Source of the DNA: Amia ocellicauda
Taxonomy: Eukaryota; Chordata; Actinopteri; Amiiformes; Amiidae
Direction: 5' to 3'
Assembly (NCBI RefSeq): GCF_036373705.1
Contig: NC_089867.1
Span: forward strand, 11,371,001 to 11,435,000
DNA: 64,000 nt
Shown here: piece after piece, positions 35,301 to 50,300 of the stretch
How the letters are laid out: each line of letters opens with the position of its first letter
Position numbering within the stretch: position 1 is the first letter of the stretch
Translations under genes and position numbers: made by a program
The notes under the pieces: model-generated
Database searches by the model: none
What the model saw: the letters and a program-made list of their open reading frames with translations, nothing else
Told to the model about the DNA's origin: nothing

Positions 35301-38300
35301 ATTATTAGTCTGTCCTACCTTTCTTTACTAGACAACAACAACAAAAAGACATGCTGTAAAGTATGTCAAGAGAATTGTTGTATTAGAGTCACAAGTTGTG
35401 ATGAGAGACAGTATCAGTAAGCAGAAAGTCCCAGACAACTTTAAAAGCTTTAAAACTTCAAGCAGGTATATGGACAAATAAATAGCAGGTGATCCACAAG
35501 CATCATTAGACTTGGATATGAGGATTCATACTGTCAAGAGTCCTCACTGCAGGTACTAATGATTTCTCAAGTAGTGTTCCTAAGACACCTCCGACAGAGA
35601 CACTGAAAATGCAGAAAATAAAGTGTGAAATAATTGAGGCAATACTGGATTCCAAATCCAAATTGATTTCATACTGCTTGCTTCAAAAAAGGCTTTTATA
35701 AAGTAAATTTTAGCCAAAATAGCATCTTCTTTCCACCCACATCAAAAACTCTTTGACATAGACTATTAAATTATTAAAGTCTCTCCTGAATGTGCATTTT
35801 TTATGTCTAAAGATTCCATTCTTTATGTGCTTTTTTTTTTCTTTTCTGTTTAATATAAGCTGACATTCTTTTTCAGCTGGAGAAAGCGGATACCTTCAGG
35901 TAACCTAGATTTTCAGCATACAAATGTTATACAAGCTGTCGGGCTATCGCAGACTGGTGGAAAAATAAATATAATTTAAATTCTGAATTAAAAAAATATA
36001 TCATTCTAATCTAAAATGTGTCTTAAAAACTTATCGTGACCAGACACCTTAACCTAAGTGTCTATTTATACTTTTCTTTTCACTGTATTGATCAATATTT
36101 GACCATATTTAAATCTATAAATCAGTTAGTTCTATTCTGTACCATTAGCCAGTTCTCCAAATATCAATTTCAAATTCTCATTTTATATCTTAGAAATGTT
36201 GTTTCTGGGTGTTTTCTCCTCTGAGATTAAAAATGCTTTGGGCTTCTGGGATTGTTTCTCCTGTACTTTAATGAATTAATGGGAATGTCAGACTATTTGG
36301 ATGTTTAAAAAACTTTTTGTTAAAACTGGCTGAAAGGGCAAAGTAGAGTGTATGACGGAGGGGGTGTGCGGTAGACCAGAGAGGGCAAGGATATTAAGAA
36401 TTGGAAAAAGACAATGTATTAGAAAATGTCAAAATAGTGTAATGTTTCTAGAACAGGGGGCCAGACACAAACCTGACTCAAAGCTCTGTACCGAGGCAAC
36501 ACTATATTGACTGCAGTCAGTCCCTAAAGGTGTCATGTGCGTCTCTTTGTATGACCTGCTCAAGTGAAATTGTCTACAGGTGATACTAGCAGTGAGTTGT
36601 CCAGTTTGTCCTGTCCGTTTTTCCCCTCCCGGCTTCAGGCGAAATTCATGATATGTAATCTATTCCAGGTCAATTGTTAAAATGGTGAATGTTAAGCTTA
36701 ATTTTTCATACTTTGTATGAAGTTTATCTGACCAACTAGGTGTTTGTCATACAAACTTGGTTTTCATTCACTGAGTGAGATTTTCAAATTATACTTTATA
36801 TGCCAATTCTGTTTTGACTTGTGCTGTGCGGTAACACTGATGTAAATTTCCTATTATGTTAGCTATGAATAGATAAATAGAACCAGTGTTTCTGTTTAAT
36901 TTGCATAGGATGAGCATCACATAAGGAAATCACATGAAGATCAATGAAGTGTAAAGTTAACAATGCTGTAAATCAAATTTATTTTTGTTGAAAATAGCAT
37001 TGTAACTTCTGTACTTCACTGTACAAGCAAAACCTTTGAACTCTCTGAATTAAAGCAAGAATGCTTTGGCAATTAATTAATTGTTTATCGAGTGTGTGTG
37101 GAAAATAGCCTAATAAAAAAAAAAAAAGAATAGGATGGAAAGCATTCAAAATTCTCTGGCACAGCACTTGACTTTGACATTATTAAATCTAAATCGATTA
37201 TTTTTTAATTCCCCAATGAATTGAATTAAGGGCTTAAAGGCACAAGGTTTTTATTTTTTACAATCCCTGGCAGTGTCATAATAATGTATTCCTATCCTGG
37301 TGAATATCAGGTCCCAAGACGTTTGGATCCAACAGGTGTGACATTTAGATATCAGTGCACGGTTAATACTTTTCATTGTTCCCCTCCGAAAAAGAAAGCT
37401 TTCTTAAATGTAACATGGCATTTTGAAAATAAAGAAGTACAATCTCTTAGCACTTGCCATGCATACATATCTTATAACTCTTGGCAGGTTAACTCAATCT
37501 GTTCAGTTGTGGACTACTATTGTGGTGACAAATGAACGCAATTAAACGGCACGGGGTAATATTGACAAAACAATAGAGGGAGAACGGGAATCATTGTTTG
37601 GATTAGTCCTGCCATACTGTGAAACAACACAGTAGACACAAGGGACGCCGATGTTCGAGAAGCATCCGGAGATTATTGTGGGTGGCTGCCTGTTTTACCC
37701 TTTGAATATAACGTGTTGCTAAGTGCCAGTCTATTCAACTTAGTGCTTTGATGTCCGTGTTGTTGATGAGGGCATTGTTTCAGTCTGGTCCAGTGCTCTT
37801 AGAGACTTGGCTGAAGTGAACCGTCACTCGGGCGAAACCATTTATTTTAAGCACCGATAAAAAGCGTAACTTGTCAGTTTTGTTTTATGAAATGATGGGT
37901 TATGTTTCTGTCAGCTGCAGCTTGCCTAGCTTTGGAAGGCTCTAGAAATACAAGTCTTTGGGGGAGCCCAGCACTTTATGCAACCCTTTCACTAAGTTTG
38001 CCCTAGTCTGTTTGATAATTGAGCTTTTTTCTCAGGGCAGGAAGAACGGCTGATAGCCTCTGGAGACTGTCCTCCCAACCTCCTTTCATTTCTGCTGCCG
38101 AGACATGTGCGCCACATCTGTTGATATTGATGGTGCAATTCTCATTTAGGTGGAGGAAACAGAACAGCTAATTCTGTTTCTCATGGTTTCACTTTTGCAT
38201 GGCTTTTGTTATTAGTGCTGAACAGAATTAAAGGCAGTGGCCCCTACAAATCATTGTGCTGTGTTACTGCCTGCTGTTATTGTGAGGGGGGATTGATGGC

Positions 38301-41300
38301 TGCCCTTGTAATTGGATGGCTGCCGGGTGCCAGACAGGGACACATGCTGCCCTTCTGTGTAAAATTACAGTCCGTGCGGCTCTTCAGTATGTAGAGATGC
38401 CCAGGCGTGTGCAGTGAGCGCTGCTGTTTGAAATTTGATGTGAGTACAGCGAGAGCAAGACTCGTCAGTTTTTACCCAGTGTAGCTGTGCGTGTCTCTGT
38501 CGGTCCACGTCCTGCAGTGTGAGGAGCTGCTGTGTGTTTTGGGGGCTAATGGGGTACGCTGCCATCCCCATTAGACATGCCAGTCCTGAGGGAGAGCTCA
38601 AGCACTCCGAGCACGGCAGAGTCCTGAACTTAGACTGAGGCGCTTGAAACATATTCTGCCATGCTCACCAAGCTCTAACGGTTATTATTTATGTGTTTTA
38701 ACCTGCATTGCTATAGATGCCTTCCATGTTGACGTCTACTTCTGAAACATCTCTGTAATAATGCACGCTCTGCGGTTTGGCATTTGCTTACAGCCCTGGA
38801 GATTGAGCTGCAAAGTTCACACACACAAAAAAACAAACAAAAAAAAAAAACAACAACTTTCCATATATATGTTTTTAATTTAATACAGCCACCAAGCTAA
38901 CTCGCAGTGAAGCATATTGGTTTGCATTATGGTTTTGGAGGGTGTCAGCTCAAATATGGGAGGTTTGTCTTTTAAATATGATCACGTCAAACCCCAGCAT
39001 GTTTACAGACTTCTTCAGACCTCTGTTCTCGGTGTCTACGGCTTGGCATTCAGTCTAACTACTGCTGCCCAAGACGGGTTTCCATGCCAACTGCAGAAGC
39101 CCACACTCGAAGGCACTCCATAGTTCGGCAGCTGCCTGGTTACATTGTTATCCTGTTGGACTCACGTTTCAAAGAAATGTAAGGTTGACCGAATATGACA
39201 AATGTATCCATTTGTGTAGCGTGTGCCTCGAGACCGAGCACATGCTGCGTGTGAATTTGATAAATGAGGCGCTAATCCATTATTTGGCCCTCGCCCTATT
39301 GTGATCTCCCACACACCCCGTTATACAATCCGCCCGTCCCCGTTACTGCCGGCCTTTGCAGACTTCAGCTCTATTTATATCGATAACTCTGAGCACTGAC
39401 TTGGAGTGCGATGCCAGAGATAGTTTCTGTTGTTTTAACATCCGCTGGCAAACGCGAAACCGGTCTGCGAGTCAGCAGATGAGTTGTAATTAAACACCGG
39501 CCAAGTTCGGCATTATCGATCCCTTCTCCCGCCCTGGATTGCCAGCATCAAAGTAACATGTGGCTGGACAAGCTTATCTCTGTCAGCTGTAGAAACCACA
39601 GGATGCAGCTGCGAAAATAAACCCTCAGCCAGACACACCCGGTTCCTATTTTTTCTCGCAATTCATCGATCCGTCATTCAAGCCTATCATTTGATCGCTG
39701 TGAACTGTAAATAGTCACGACTTTGCATCTGTTTATTAATTTTAACTTGTAAAGTTTATAGTAAGCCCACCCCACTATTTCTAAAGCTGCCTTTCCTAAC
39801 TCCTAACAACAGGGGAGTTTTGATTGATCCCAACTGAAACAAGCCAAAACTGTTAGAGTGGATTTAAATCTGTTGTATAGTGTATTTTCTTACCGTTATG
39901 TAACCTAGAAGAGTCAGTGGAAATCAGTATCAATCATGAATCAATCATTGCTATTATAATAAGTGTGAGTTCAGTGATTCATTAAAGAACAATAAATAAT
40001 ATGCTACTGTACCTTTGATTGCTTTATTGCAGTGATTTTTGTAAGTAGCGTTTTTATTTTTATCTTTTGCAGGTGAAGTGTCAATCAATAATATGTTTTG
40101 GATCCATAAAACACCTTACTGAAGAGGGCTAGTAAAAAGACTCTGGAGAAATTATTTAATTTATTCTTATTATTAAATTATGTCATACTTGAAAAGCCAA
40201 TTTTTTTTTTAAACAAAAGTATTTCTGTTGACATCAATTTAGTGAGATTGCATTGTACGGCAAAGTACCATTTTTAAAACATGCTTGATAATAAACGGGA
40301 GCCGTCATTTAATTAATGTTTAACTGGGGGCCTTATTGCTGGACTTTGTATATCACCTCTGATGTGTCAACACACATTGTATTCAAAACATTCTTGCCAG
40401 TTCTCTCGCTCTCTTGCTGATTATTTATCTTTTCGTTTCCTGCATATGACTAGAAAACATGCTGATACTGCTTTCCCCAGGAGGGCTAAATGATTAAGGA
40501 AGTGCTCTTTTGTCTTTTCGAGTGTAAATATCGAATGAAACTGGAAAAAAATGCAGTTTTGCCAACAATACTGTATGCCAATCGAGAATTTACTGCAGAT
40601 ATTTTACGAAAACCCAGAGGTGAACTATTATTACTTTAGAAATGAGTTGTGCAGCAATAGCCCATCAGCTGTTGATATCAACAACTATGTAGGCCCATTG
40701 GATCAGATATCTTATACATATGTATATGTGTCTTATACGTTTTATAAGATAGACTTTAATGTATAGGACTTCATTTAATCAACTGTAGAATAATGACATA
40801 GATCGAGGTTAATACCAAAACCAAACTGCAAAAAAACTGTACTGAAATGGACTGATATAATCCAGGCTGTTAGAGGTGTTTTTGTAAGCATGATCACCTT
40901 AGGATACATTGTCGTCAGAATTTCAGACTTTTCATCAATACCCCAGATTTTAAGGGAAAATACTTTTTTTTTTTTTTATCTTCAAAGTCAGACACGGCGG
41001 AAGTGCTTTAAAATTCAATAAAGACATTCCATACTAGATAGCCTCAGTCGATCTATTCTAACTTAATCACCAATGCCATCAGTGTGATTTGTGTAAGGCC
41101 AAAAAAAAAAAGTGTTCTGCTTCAGCTTGGTAATGTGCTGTATTTCTGTTCTTTGATAAGGGATGTTTCCAGAGCATCACAGGGGTATATGTTATCAGGT
41201 ATATTTAATAATTCATGACTGTCCCCCCCCACCCTGTTATCTCTATTTGCCTTTACCTGATGTCCATAGTGGCAGGGCTAATCGCTGATGCTGATGCAAC

Positions 41301-44300
41301 GAGAAGGCCTCCATAGACCATATGACAATACTAGACTGAAATGTACTATTTCAAAGTACAATTTAGATGCGTTTTCTAGGTGGGTATATGATCTGTGACA
41401 TGAGAACAATAGCAATGCATTCTAAGGCTCTCTGCTGATGTTTGTGTAACTGTGTTAATGGAGAAAGTTGTATACTTGTGTACGCTGATTGTTCGAGTTG
41501 GTCTAGAGCATCAGTGAGGCGTTTGTATTTCACTGAAAATCAATGAAACGTCAAAGCAAGACTCGCAAACTATTACTCATTTCTCTGGTCTTCTGGGCAC
41601 CCTGACCTGCAGCGTGCATTGAAACCTCTGTCTGGCTAGTTATTGCTGTGGCTTCTGCATCACAATAGATATAGTATCATGCCAAATGCTGTCTCGCAAC
41701 AAAGAACCATGAAATGAAATGATACATAATATACCAGCATTAGTAACTGCATCAATTGCTTCTTCTGGTAAAGCAACAAATGGTGGTCCTTTCCAGTCAG
41801 AGCTCTTGTGCAAGCATCTTCATCTGAGGATGCCGTAAGATCATTGTAGGTAAAGTGGCAATATCTAAAAGACACCAGTTCACTCCCAATTAAGTGCAGC
41901 CTCTTCTTGACATCTGAAACCATTTAAAATAAACTTTTTAATGTTAGAACTAAGAGAATAATCAGACAAGCTCCCAATTTAGGGAAATGCAACCAGATTA
42001 AGAACCAATCTTGCAATCTGACCATGTGGGCAGTGTTTATGACTGCCTCAGAAATACGAGCAACTGATTCCTTTGCAGTACAACCCCAGTATTTTAATTC
42101 ACCTCAGTGAGATAGAGCTTTTTTAATGCCTAGAAAAACTCTTCCCTCAGAGTTCTAGCACTTAGTTTCCAAAAGGTCGTTGACTGTGCTAATGGACTTG
42201 AAAAAGGTCAACTAAAATAAGAATAATAAAACAAAATCCATATTCTAAATCATCTGATGGGCTAAAAGCGGGTCATTAATCTCTTACATAAGCTCTTGCA
42301 TATTTTACACTAAAATACCAGTACACCACTGTTTGTTATTTCCAGAAACAGAGCTCTAATCTCTGGTATTCTGCCAGGTGTTAGTGCTTTTAATATCTAA
42401 TGAGAATAAAGTTTAGCGTTGGAAAGCGAAAGTGGAAAAGTCAATTTCCCATTCCTGCATGTTGGGAGGGTAAAAAGAGTGAGAGAGACCACAGTGAGTT
42501 TATTATTTTTATTTATTTATTTGTTTGTTTGTTGTTTGGTCCATGTGTGTCTTTCCAAAAATGCTGTTCATGTTGATGCCTGATGGCACACGGGTTGGGA
42601 CAGTTGTCTGAAAGCCTTGCTACAGTAGCCCTACGCTTCCTCGACAGAAAGCAGCCCTTGATCCGCGTCTGAACACTTCTGTTCCAATTGAGCTATTTCC
42701 CAATGCTGCCTACCGAGTACGGACTGGCCTAAGTGCCTCCTGACAGCTACACACTCATGTTTTAATTACATCTTCAGAGATTCATCTGTGCTTGAAATAA
42801 CCTGCCTGACGGTCCTCCCTGCATGATGAACGTCACGGGCTGTGGGAACGCAGGAGCTACACGCATGCATAATAGAGGGGGACTTACACGAGCTACAACA
42901 CGCATCCCTCGAACATCCCTCTGTACGTTTCTGCCTGAATGCACCAGCGGGGGTGCAGGAGCTGTTCTGGTCCAGGGCTCTTTCATAATAGTTTCTTACT
43001 TTCCACCTTTTACCTGGCGTGAATAAAGGAGGGCTGCGTGAACTTTTGATGAGGGCTGGCAAAGTCATCCAAAGGAGATCTTCTTGCAGTGCGGCTGGGC
43101 AGCCAGTTGCTGTGAATGCCTCTTTGTGTGGTGTTGTTGATAGGGATAGACTGCATTCCACTGCAGATGCTCTTTAACCTGTCCCAACGATGGACTTTCA
43201 CAGCAAAAATAATTTGCAGAAAAAGCCATGTAATCTAAAATATTCCTTGTCTGAACGGAAGCTCAGTACAGTAAGAAAAGAATTGTGAAAGTTGACAGCC
43301 ATTTATTTCTAACGAAAGATATCTAAGTGAAAATGTATCATTAGATTTTAGTATTATGCGCTAATTTTTGTCTTCAACTGCTGTATGGAAGCTGGGTTCT
43401 GATTAATTGGCTCTTCAATAATGAAATGATATCAGGGCAGCTGTCAAGGGAAATGTATAGTTGAATCTGGACCTTACAGTCTGCTTTAAACTCGACAGGA
43501 AGGCTCGTATAAAATGTTCTCTGGGCACAAGATTGAACAAAATCTGCAGGTCTTTCTGTTCCAGTTGTGTAAAGTGAAGGATGAGAAGTAGTCTGCTCTC
43601 TGAGAGAATGAAACATTAGAGCTGACCATAAAACTGATAAATTGTGTTTTTAATTCCATGTGATTGATGGGGCCGATATTCTTTCCTAAGAATCGTTTTT
43701 CCTGGAAGAAGATCTACACAGTGTGTTCCTGCAGCATTCAATTTGATAGACTTTTACGGGAGATGTGTGTTATGTAAGGAAGTGTGCATAAATTGGTAAA
43801 ATCTTGTAAACGTCAGGGTTATAAATAATTTGTTGAAGGGAATTTTATTTTCTTGCTTATCTTTTGTTAAGTGACTCACTGCAGTATTGCTCCAGGCCTA
43901 AAATGAGCAATTCTTATTTGTTCTCGCTTGCTGTTAAGACGAGGACATGGCAAAGAATTTAATGTCATTCAGGTGAGAATACATTTATAATGGGGGAGAT
44001 AGTTTCAGAGTTTGTTTGAGAACTGTAAATATATATTACTGTATTGGCAGTACAAACCACTTATCAATTTATGTTGGGTCCAGGCAACACAAAACATACA
44101 TACAGTGATTTGTTGAGAAGCTTTAATTACAGATCCACTTTGGGTGTGTTTCGGTCAAATACATTTCCAAAACAAAACCAGTGGAAAAGTTTGAAACAAG
44201 AGGAGGCCATTCAGCCCAGAATTCTTCATTTCATGGTATCTCCGGTAACTGATCCCACATGAAGGATATATCCAATGAATCGGCAGTTATGGCACTGCTG

Positions 44301-47300
44301 AGTAACATGATCTCGTATTCTGTTAAGACTTTCCCCAGCAACAACTTCTGTACCTTCCCTGTTTGGCCTTGAATGTGTAGTTGTTTCAACATTTCGCCCA
44401 ATTCTCCGCCTGCACTGAGTAGAAACCCTCGTATTTTTATGCCGTGAAGAAGGTTATCTCAATTTCACCTTTATCTCCCTGCCCCCAGAAGGAGATATGA
44501 CTGGTGAAAATAGTTTGGCATGCCCTGCCCTCAAAATGCAGAAGTTATGTATTGAGAAGTAGTTAATTATTTCTGTATAACATGGCAGCACAATAATATA
44601 CAATATTTACATTACCTAGAATCTATTAGACCCTGCAAATGCCACGCCATTTTGCCTGGAGTAGGCCAGTTTGATCTACGAATGTGGCAAACACGATCAT
44701 TAGCAGTCAGAATGGATTTGCAATGAGGAAAAAAACAAAAACCGACCTCGGTCTGTGAAAGAGATTACACTGTAGTACAGAGGAAAGTTAAATCATTTGT
44801 ATTACACTCGGAATCGAAAGAGATCGTTTTAAAAATATTTGAGTCCCTCACCGAAACGCATTCTTTATAATGACAAAGACAAGTAAATGCTTTTTGAAGT
44901 GATAGGAGAAATCTCCGATCCACTGCCGGTCGAAGACATTTTTGCGAGTTGTCTGAAAAGAGCACATCTTTCACGTGTGAGGCACAGTGGAAGTGACAGC
45001 CTGTTGACTAAAAGAAGCCACTATTCCACAGTGTGCTGACCCAGTTCGCTCCAGTGCTGGGATTCGGAGAATGAGGCGTGCTCCTCGATGGGGCAGAGAC
45101 CTCAGTTCTTCACCTTCTCGTCTAAGAATAGGCGTGTAATGATTCAGTTGTGATGTGTATTTTGGTATTGCTGCTTATGACTCAATAAGGAATCCCGGCG
45201 TGTTTATTTCTGTAAGTTGTTTAGAATAATAATGCAATAATCTTCATGAGGCAGAAGGAGAGTTTATTATAACCACATTACATTATATTGAACTGCATGT
45301 GATGAACAATGAATGCAAGCATCTGTATTGTGGTTCTCTAGATGCTTTTGAATAAGTTCTACATCAAATGCATTCATGGTGCCTTTATGATTTGTGGATG
45401 TGGAAGATAAGTAGGGAACTAGCTTTTGGCATGACACAATACTCTTCTGTGCTGGAAACCATTCATATACTTTTACCGCCCTCTCTGATTCTAGTGCCAA
45501 AAGACTAATACCTACATTTCACATATAATATACCAATAAGGGCTTTTATAGAGAATAATAACTGGATTTGTATTACTTACAAAAACACCGGCCACAGATA
45601 CAAATCTCTGTAAGTCCTTGCCTGTTGTAGAGGTTTTTCTTGTGAACATTAGACCATTACAGGAGACACTTCTTCACACAGAGGGGTGTCACAATCTGGA
45701 ACAAACTCTCCAACTTGGGAACATTCAAAAACAGACTGGATAGGATCCTTGGAGCACTTAGTTATTAATGGACACCAAACGAGCACAGTGGGTCAAATGG
45801 TCTCCTCTCGTTTGTACACTATATGTTCTAATTACAAAAGTTCAGAACATCAGTACTTGGTTTAGTTGAAGAATAAGACCAACACATTCAACCCATCAGT
45901 GCTTTGAAGTGTCCTATACAGTGAGCAATCCTGTCGTACAATCAGGCTTGAATTTGAAGCATCCAAACCAGCCAGCTTCCATGACATGGCTTTCAGTGTT
46001 TCCATTTCCCTTCATGAATAATTCTCTGTGTGAAATATATATTTTAGAGCACCAGTGCATATCCTCTGCTTTCACTTGGAGTTCACGGCTCGTAAGTTTC
46101 CATTTGTGACCTTGCTGTCTTATTGACCTGAATTTGAAATAAGGGCTTGATTGCTCCTCCTAATAACTGAGGAAGCTTCCATATAGCCCCCCATTACAAG
46201 TTATCATTGACCAAAATAATTAAGTTCCCCACACCTGTCCAATTTCATCATACTTGTCATTAAGTTATTGAGTGGTTTTAGCTCCTTCAATGGTGTTTGC
46301 CACCCCTCCAACTTTGCATCCCTGGCCATTGTAAGCAGCTTGCGATTGCCGTCTCTCTGCAGATACTTCGTGCTGGACTCGGAAGCCGGGACGCTGCAGT
46401 ACTTTGTGAACGAGCACAGCAAGGGTCAGAAGCCCCGGGGTGTCCTGCCGCTGACCGGAGCCTCGGTGTCTCAGAGTGACGAGGCCGCCCACATGTTCGT
46501 CGTCTACTCCGCCAACGGGGAGCTCTACAAGCTCAGAGGTACGGCACCCACAGCCGAGACTGACTCGCCACCTTCGCAAACTGGTCGAGGTGCCACCTGG
46601 TAATCTGTTAGAATCTAATGATACCGTGATCAAACAGTTTGTGATGTGTATGTCTGGTTTTTGAGGGCAGCTTCTCCCGGCAGTGGTCTGGTTTGATAAT
46701 GCTTTCACATTGCTGGTTCATACTTCAATAGGGTTTTCTTGCTGGCTGTAGCTACAGGACAGTTTTGCTAATACCAGTAATAACTCCACTGATTTCCCTC
46801 TGTACGGGAATGGAAGTGGCATGCTGACCTTTTCATTATGGGCAGCCATTGCTTTAGGGCTATTCTCTAAACTAAAGATTAAGATTCTTATTATTTATTC
46901 AATCGAAAGACAAATCTGTATTTACAGTAAATAATTCATATACAAAGAAAACAAATCCATCGCATATAAAAAACTTTCAGAGCTAGCGTCAGCGCTTGCT
47001 TTGCCCGAGGGGAGTACAGTGGTGTAAATGAGAAATGTAAAATTGAAAAGTAAACGACCATTTATCTGATTGGGGTTTCTTTTTTGGCACATTTGTTGTT
47101 GCCTTGCTAGTGCTTAAGTAAGTCTTCACTATCAAACAAAACCTCTTCATAGAATGCACAGGTATAAAGGTATACATGTATACCTATATAAAATTTTCTA
47201 GCCACGTTAAGTGTTTCTACATATATTTCATGTTATTTTTTGCTTTAGGCACTGCTCACATGGCAAGGAGCCTTCTTAGCTCTACTGTGCAGTGCAGGTG

Positions 47301-50300
47301 AGGGTTAATTAAACAGCAGCTATCGTTTAAGAAAAGTTAACGTCTTTTTAAGCACTAAGGTTGCCGTGGAAACCCAGCTTACTGTACTTTCTAGAAAGGA
47401 AAGTTCAAGGTTTAATGAAAAGTGACTTCCTGTTTTGCAGAAAGTCCTGCAAAAAGACAGCAAATAACATCAATACAAACTGCTGCTTTCCTTAACAATA
47501 TCTGTGGTCTTTTTTTGTGTAGTAACTACTTCTCTGCTAAACCAGGGCCAACCTGAAGTGAGGTTTATTAGTCTAATACAAGCAGACAACTTAACTGCTG
47601 TCTGGGATATCCTGCCTGCGATAGTCTTGAATATTCTACACTGACTAGATTTATCAACCCATCTTCCAGTAGAGAGAGTGCAATTAGAAATAACAAGATA
47701 TAGTCTACCATAAGGAAAGGTAAACAAAAACAACAACCGTATGTTTTAAGTTTAATTCAATTTACATAAGTCATGTGGGTGGGATACTTCTTTTTTAAAC
47801 CCTGCAGAGCAATTTCTGAAATGGTGAGAGACGCATAATGAGAATAATGAGATTTGCCATGGAAGGATACTTGTGGTTTAAATTTAAGATTCCAATAGCA
47901 TTCAGTGCATTGCCTGCAGTTTTTTTTTTTTTTTTTTTTAATGAATTTGTCCAGGATGTAGACTTGCATACTCAGCCACACATAATGGCAGGTCAATGCT
48001 GATCGACAAGAGACTGGTCACAATTAAAGTTTGCAGTCCCAGGCGGGGGGTTTCATGGCTTCCTGACACAAATAAAATTGGATGTTCTTCAGCTTTAGTG
48101 CACCTGACGGTGCACGTTGTTTTGAAAAGTTGTTGTGCCCTTTAAATTCACAGATAGAGGCCCATGTTAAACAAAATCAATATTTGATGTAACACCTGGT
48201 GGGTACCAGAGAGAACCAGTGTGCTTGAGTGTCTGTTGTCAAATCATCCTGGTGAAATCCGTCTGCTGGGAAAACATTACATTTCCTGTGTTTCTCAGTT
48301 TGTGTTTTTTGGTTTCCTCCTTTCTAGCTAGCTCAGGTTTTCTACTTTTTCATGCACAATATGCTATTGTCTCTGGTAATACCTTTATAGCATATCTCGG
48401 TTATTATTATGACTTTGAAAATTGACCTGGCCCCCGCACACACACCCCCACACACACACACGCAAATTCAGTCTTTAATAAAAGCTGTTACATCTGATAC
48501 AGAATCCTTCCTCTGATCTGCCTTGCAGCTGTGAACTCAATGCTTACTGCAGCGCTTTGGCTTCATTAAAATTGCTGCAAACCGTCTATTATTTTCAGAG
48601 TTAAAACTGAATTTGCAATCATCACTAAAGGGGTAACGACAGGAGATGACTTCCTTCTTACAAGCCGCAAAGCCTTTGAGTCGTGGATGAGAGTTTGGTT
48701 TGAGGCTCGGCAGAATTCGAAAAATGTTAAAAAATCTGGACGTCTGCTGCAGAAACCCTCAGAGCCGTTCTGATAAAGGGGTGTCTGGGGTCTTGATGTG
48801 TAAAAAGTGGCATTTCTTCATATAGACCATAATGTTCTTCCCAAGATCTGTGCACACCATCTTGATTCAGTGGCCCATTCCTTAATCTCCTCTGACCAGA
48901 CATGTTTTTTTTACATAGCATGCACTCTATTTAATCGTCACCATCTGTCCAATACTCGATACACTCTTTATGATCCCTTGATGGGGGGGTAATTGTTTCA
49001 CTCGATATGGATTTTGTTTTGCAGTGCTGAATGTGATTAGTTATGTGTTGCTGTTCTTACTCTTGGCTTTGGCCGCCATTTTATTTCAAAGGATCTAGTT
49101 TTTCTACATCTCAGATCTTGACTCTATTTGCACAACCCCCCCCCCCCACACACAACATAAATCGTTCCAATACGTTTATCAACGTATCTCTACAGATTTA
49201 GGTTATAGGGTCTCAGTATTTTCATTGCATGCAATGAAAGCAGTACTAATGCCTACATATGTTTGGTGGATTACCAGTGATGCAAATGATTTGTGCTTTG
49301 TGATTTAATGAACCTTTACTTTGCTGGTAAATAGTACATCTAGGTGCCAAAAGAGAGTGAAAACAAATGTTTTGGAAAATGACACTTTTGCTATTTGGGG
49401 AATTATCAACTTGTGCCAATTAACAAAATGTGCTAAAACCTACAGCAACATTGGCATGTCTGGGCAAAGTGAGCCACAGTTTCAGTGTTTGTCTTTTAAT
49501 AGCAGACCTTTTTTCTGTGTCTCTCTACAGCTGATTGGCTTATCGATTCCTTCACTTAATTTTCCTTAGAGCTGATTAATCTGGTGGTCTGGCCTTGTTG
49601 TAGTCCATCTATAGAAAAGGCACAGGTGCAGACCTCTGTGGACTCGAGTGTGGGATTCCAGCTCCAGTCAGCAAACTGCATTTTGAGACTCATACTTTGC
49701 AGAGTGTTCTCTTAAGTATTTCTCCTCTTGTCTGTTTGCAGCTGCAGATGCCAAAGAGCAGCAGTTATGGATGAGCCAGCTTCAGGCCTGTGTCAAGCAG
49801 CACACTGAAGGCAATACCAAGGTAGGTTGGCCACGTACCGTACACTTGACATGACAGCCTACACTCGTAGAGGAATATGAATAAACCCCTGTGTTCTGAG
49901 CGACACCTTTTAATCAACTTTCTACCAAACACAAACCTGCCATCAAATACCAGGGTTTTCATTTGTAAATGGAAGGTTTGACTGAAGAATTCTGTTTTGA
50001 TCCATGACTTTAATAGGTTTTATAGATTTTATATGGTTTTATCCGTACAGAGATGTTATTGTGCTATTAATGTAATTGTCATGATACATTTTCACAATTA
50101 CACATTTAATTGTATCCCCTGAAGAAGCAGCTTAAAGATACAGTAGACCTTCAAATAAAAGCATATGATCAAACAGTTTCCATGGCATGGCAAAATGTCC
50201 ATGGTAACTGTGAGGCTTGGCTTTATTGCAGCAAAATTGAAAACCTCAAAGAAGCAAAGGAGTCAGAACTTTGTATTCTCATTAACTCTTCTTTCTCTTG

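Larger units (their letters stand above)
32366..46362 (+). other. OSBPL10 intron 1 (14 kb)
   Basis: A long first intron with few repeats I recognise. Exceptions are LINE 3'-tail fragments at about 44184-44262 and 45650-45838, an A-rich run near 38825-38855, and an ATTT/GTTT-rich tract at 42497-42538. The stretch around 38000-39700 is less AT-rich than its surroundings and free of obvious repeats. I see no coding exon in it. Confidence 0.7.

Noticed and set aside
46265..46708. 147-codon minus-strand open frame
   Set aside because: Antisense shadow of OSBPL10 exon 2.
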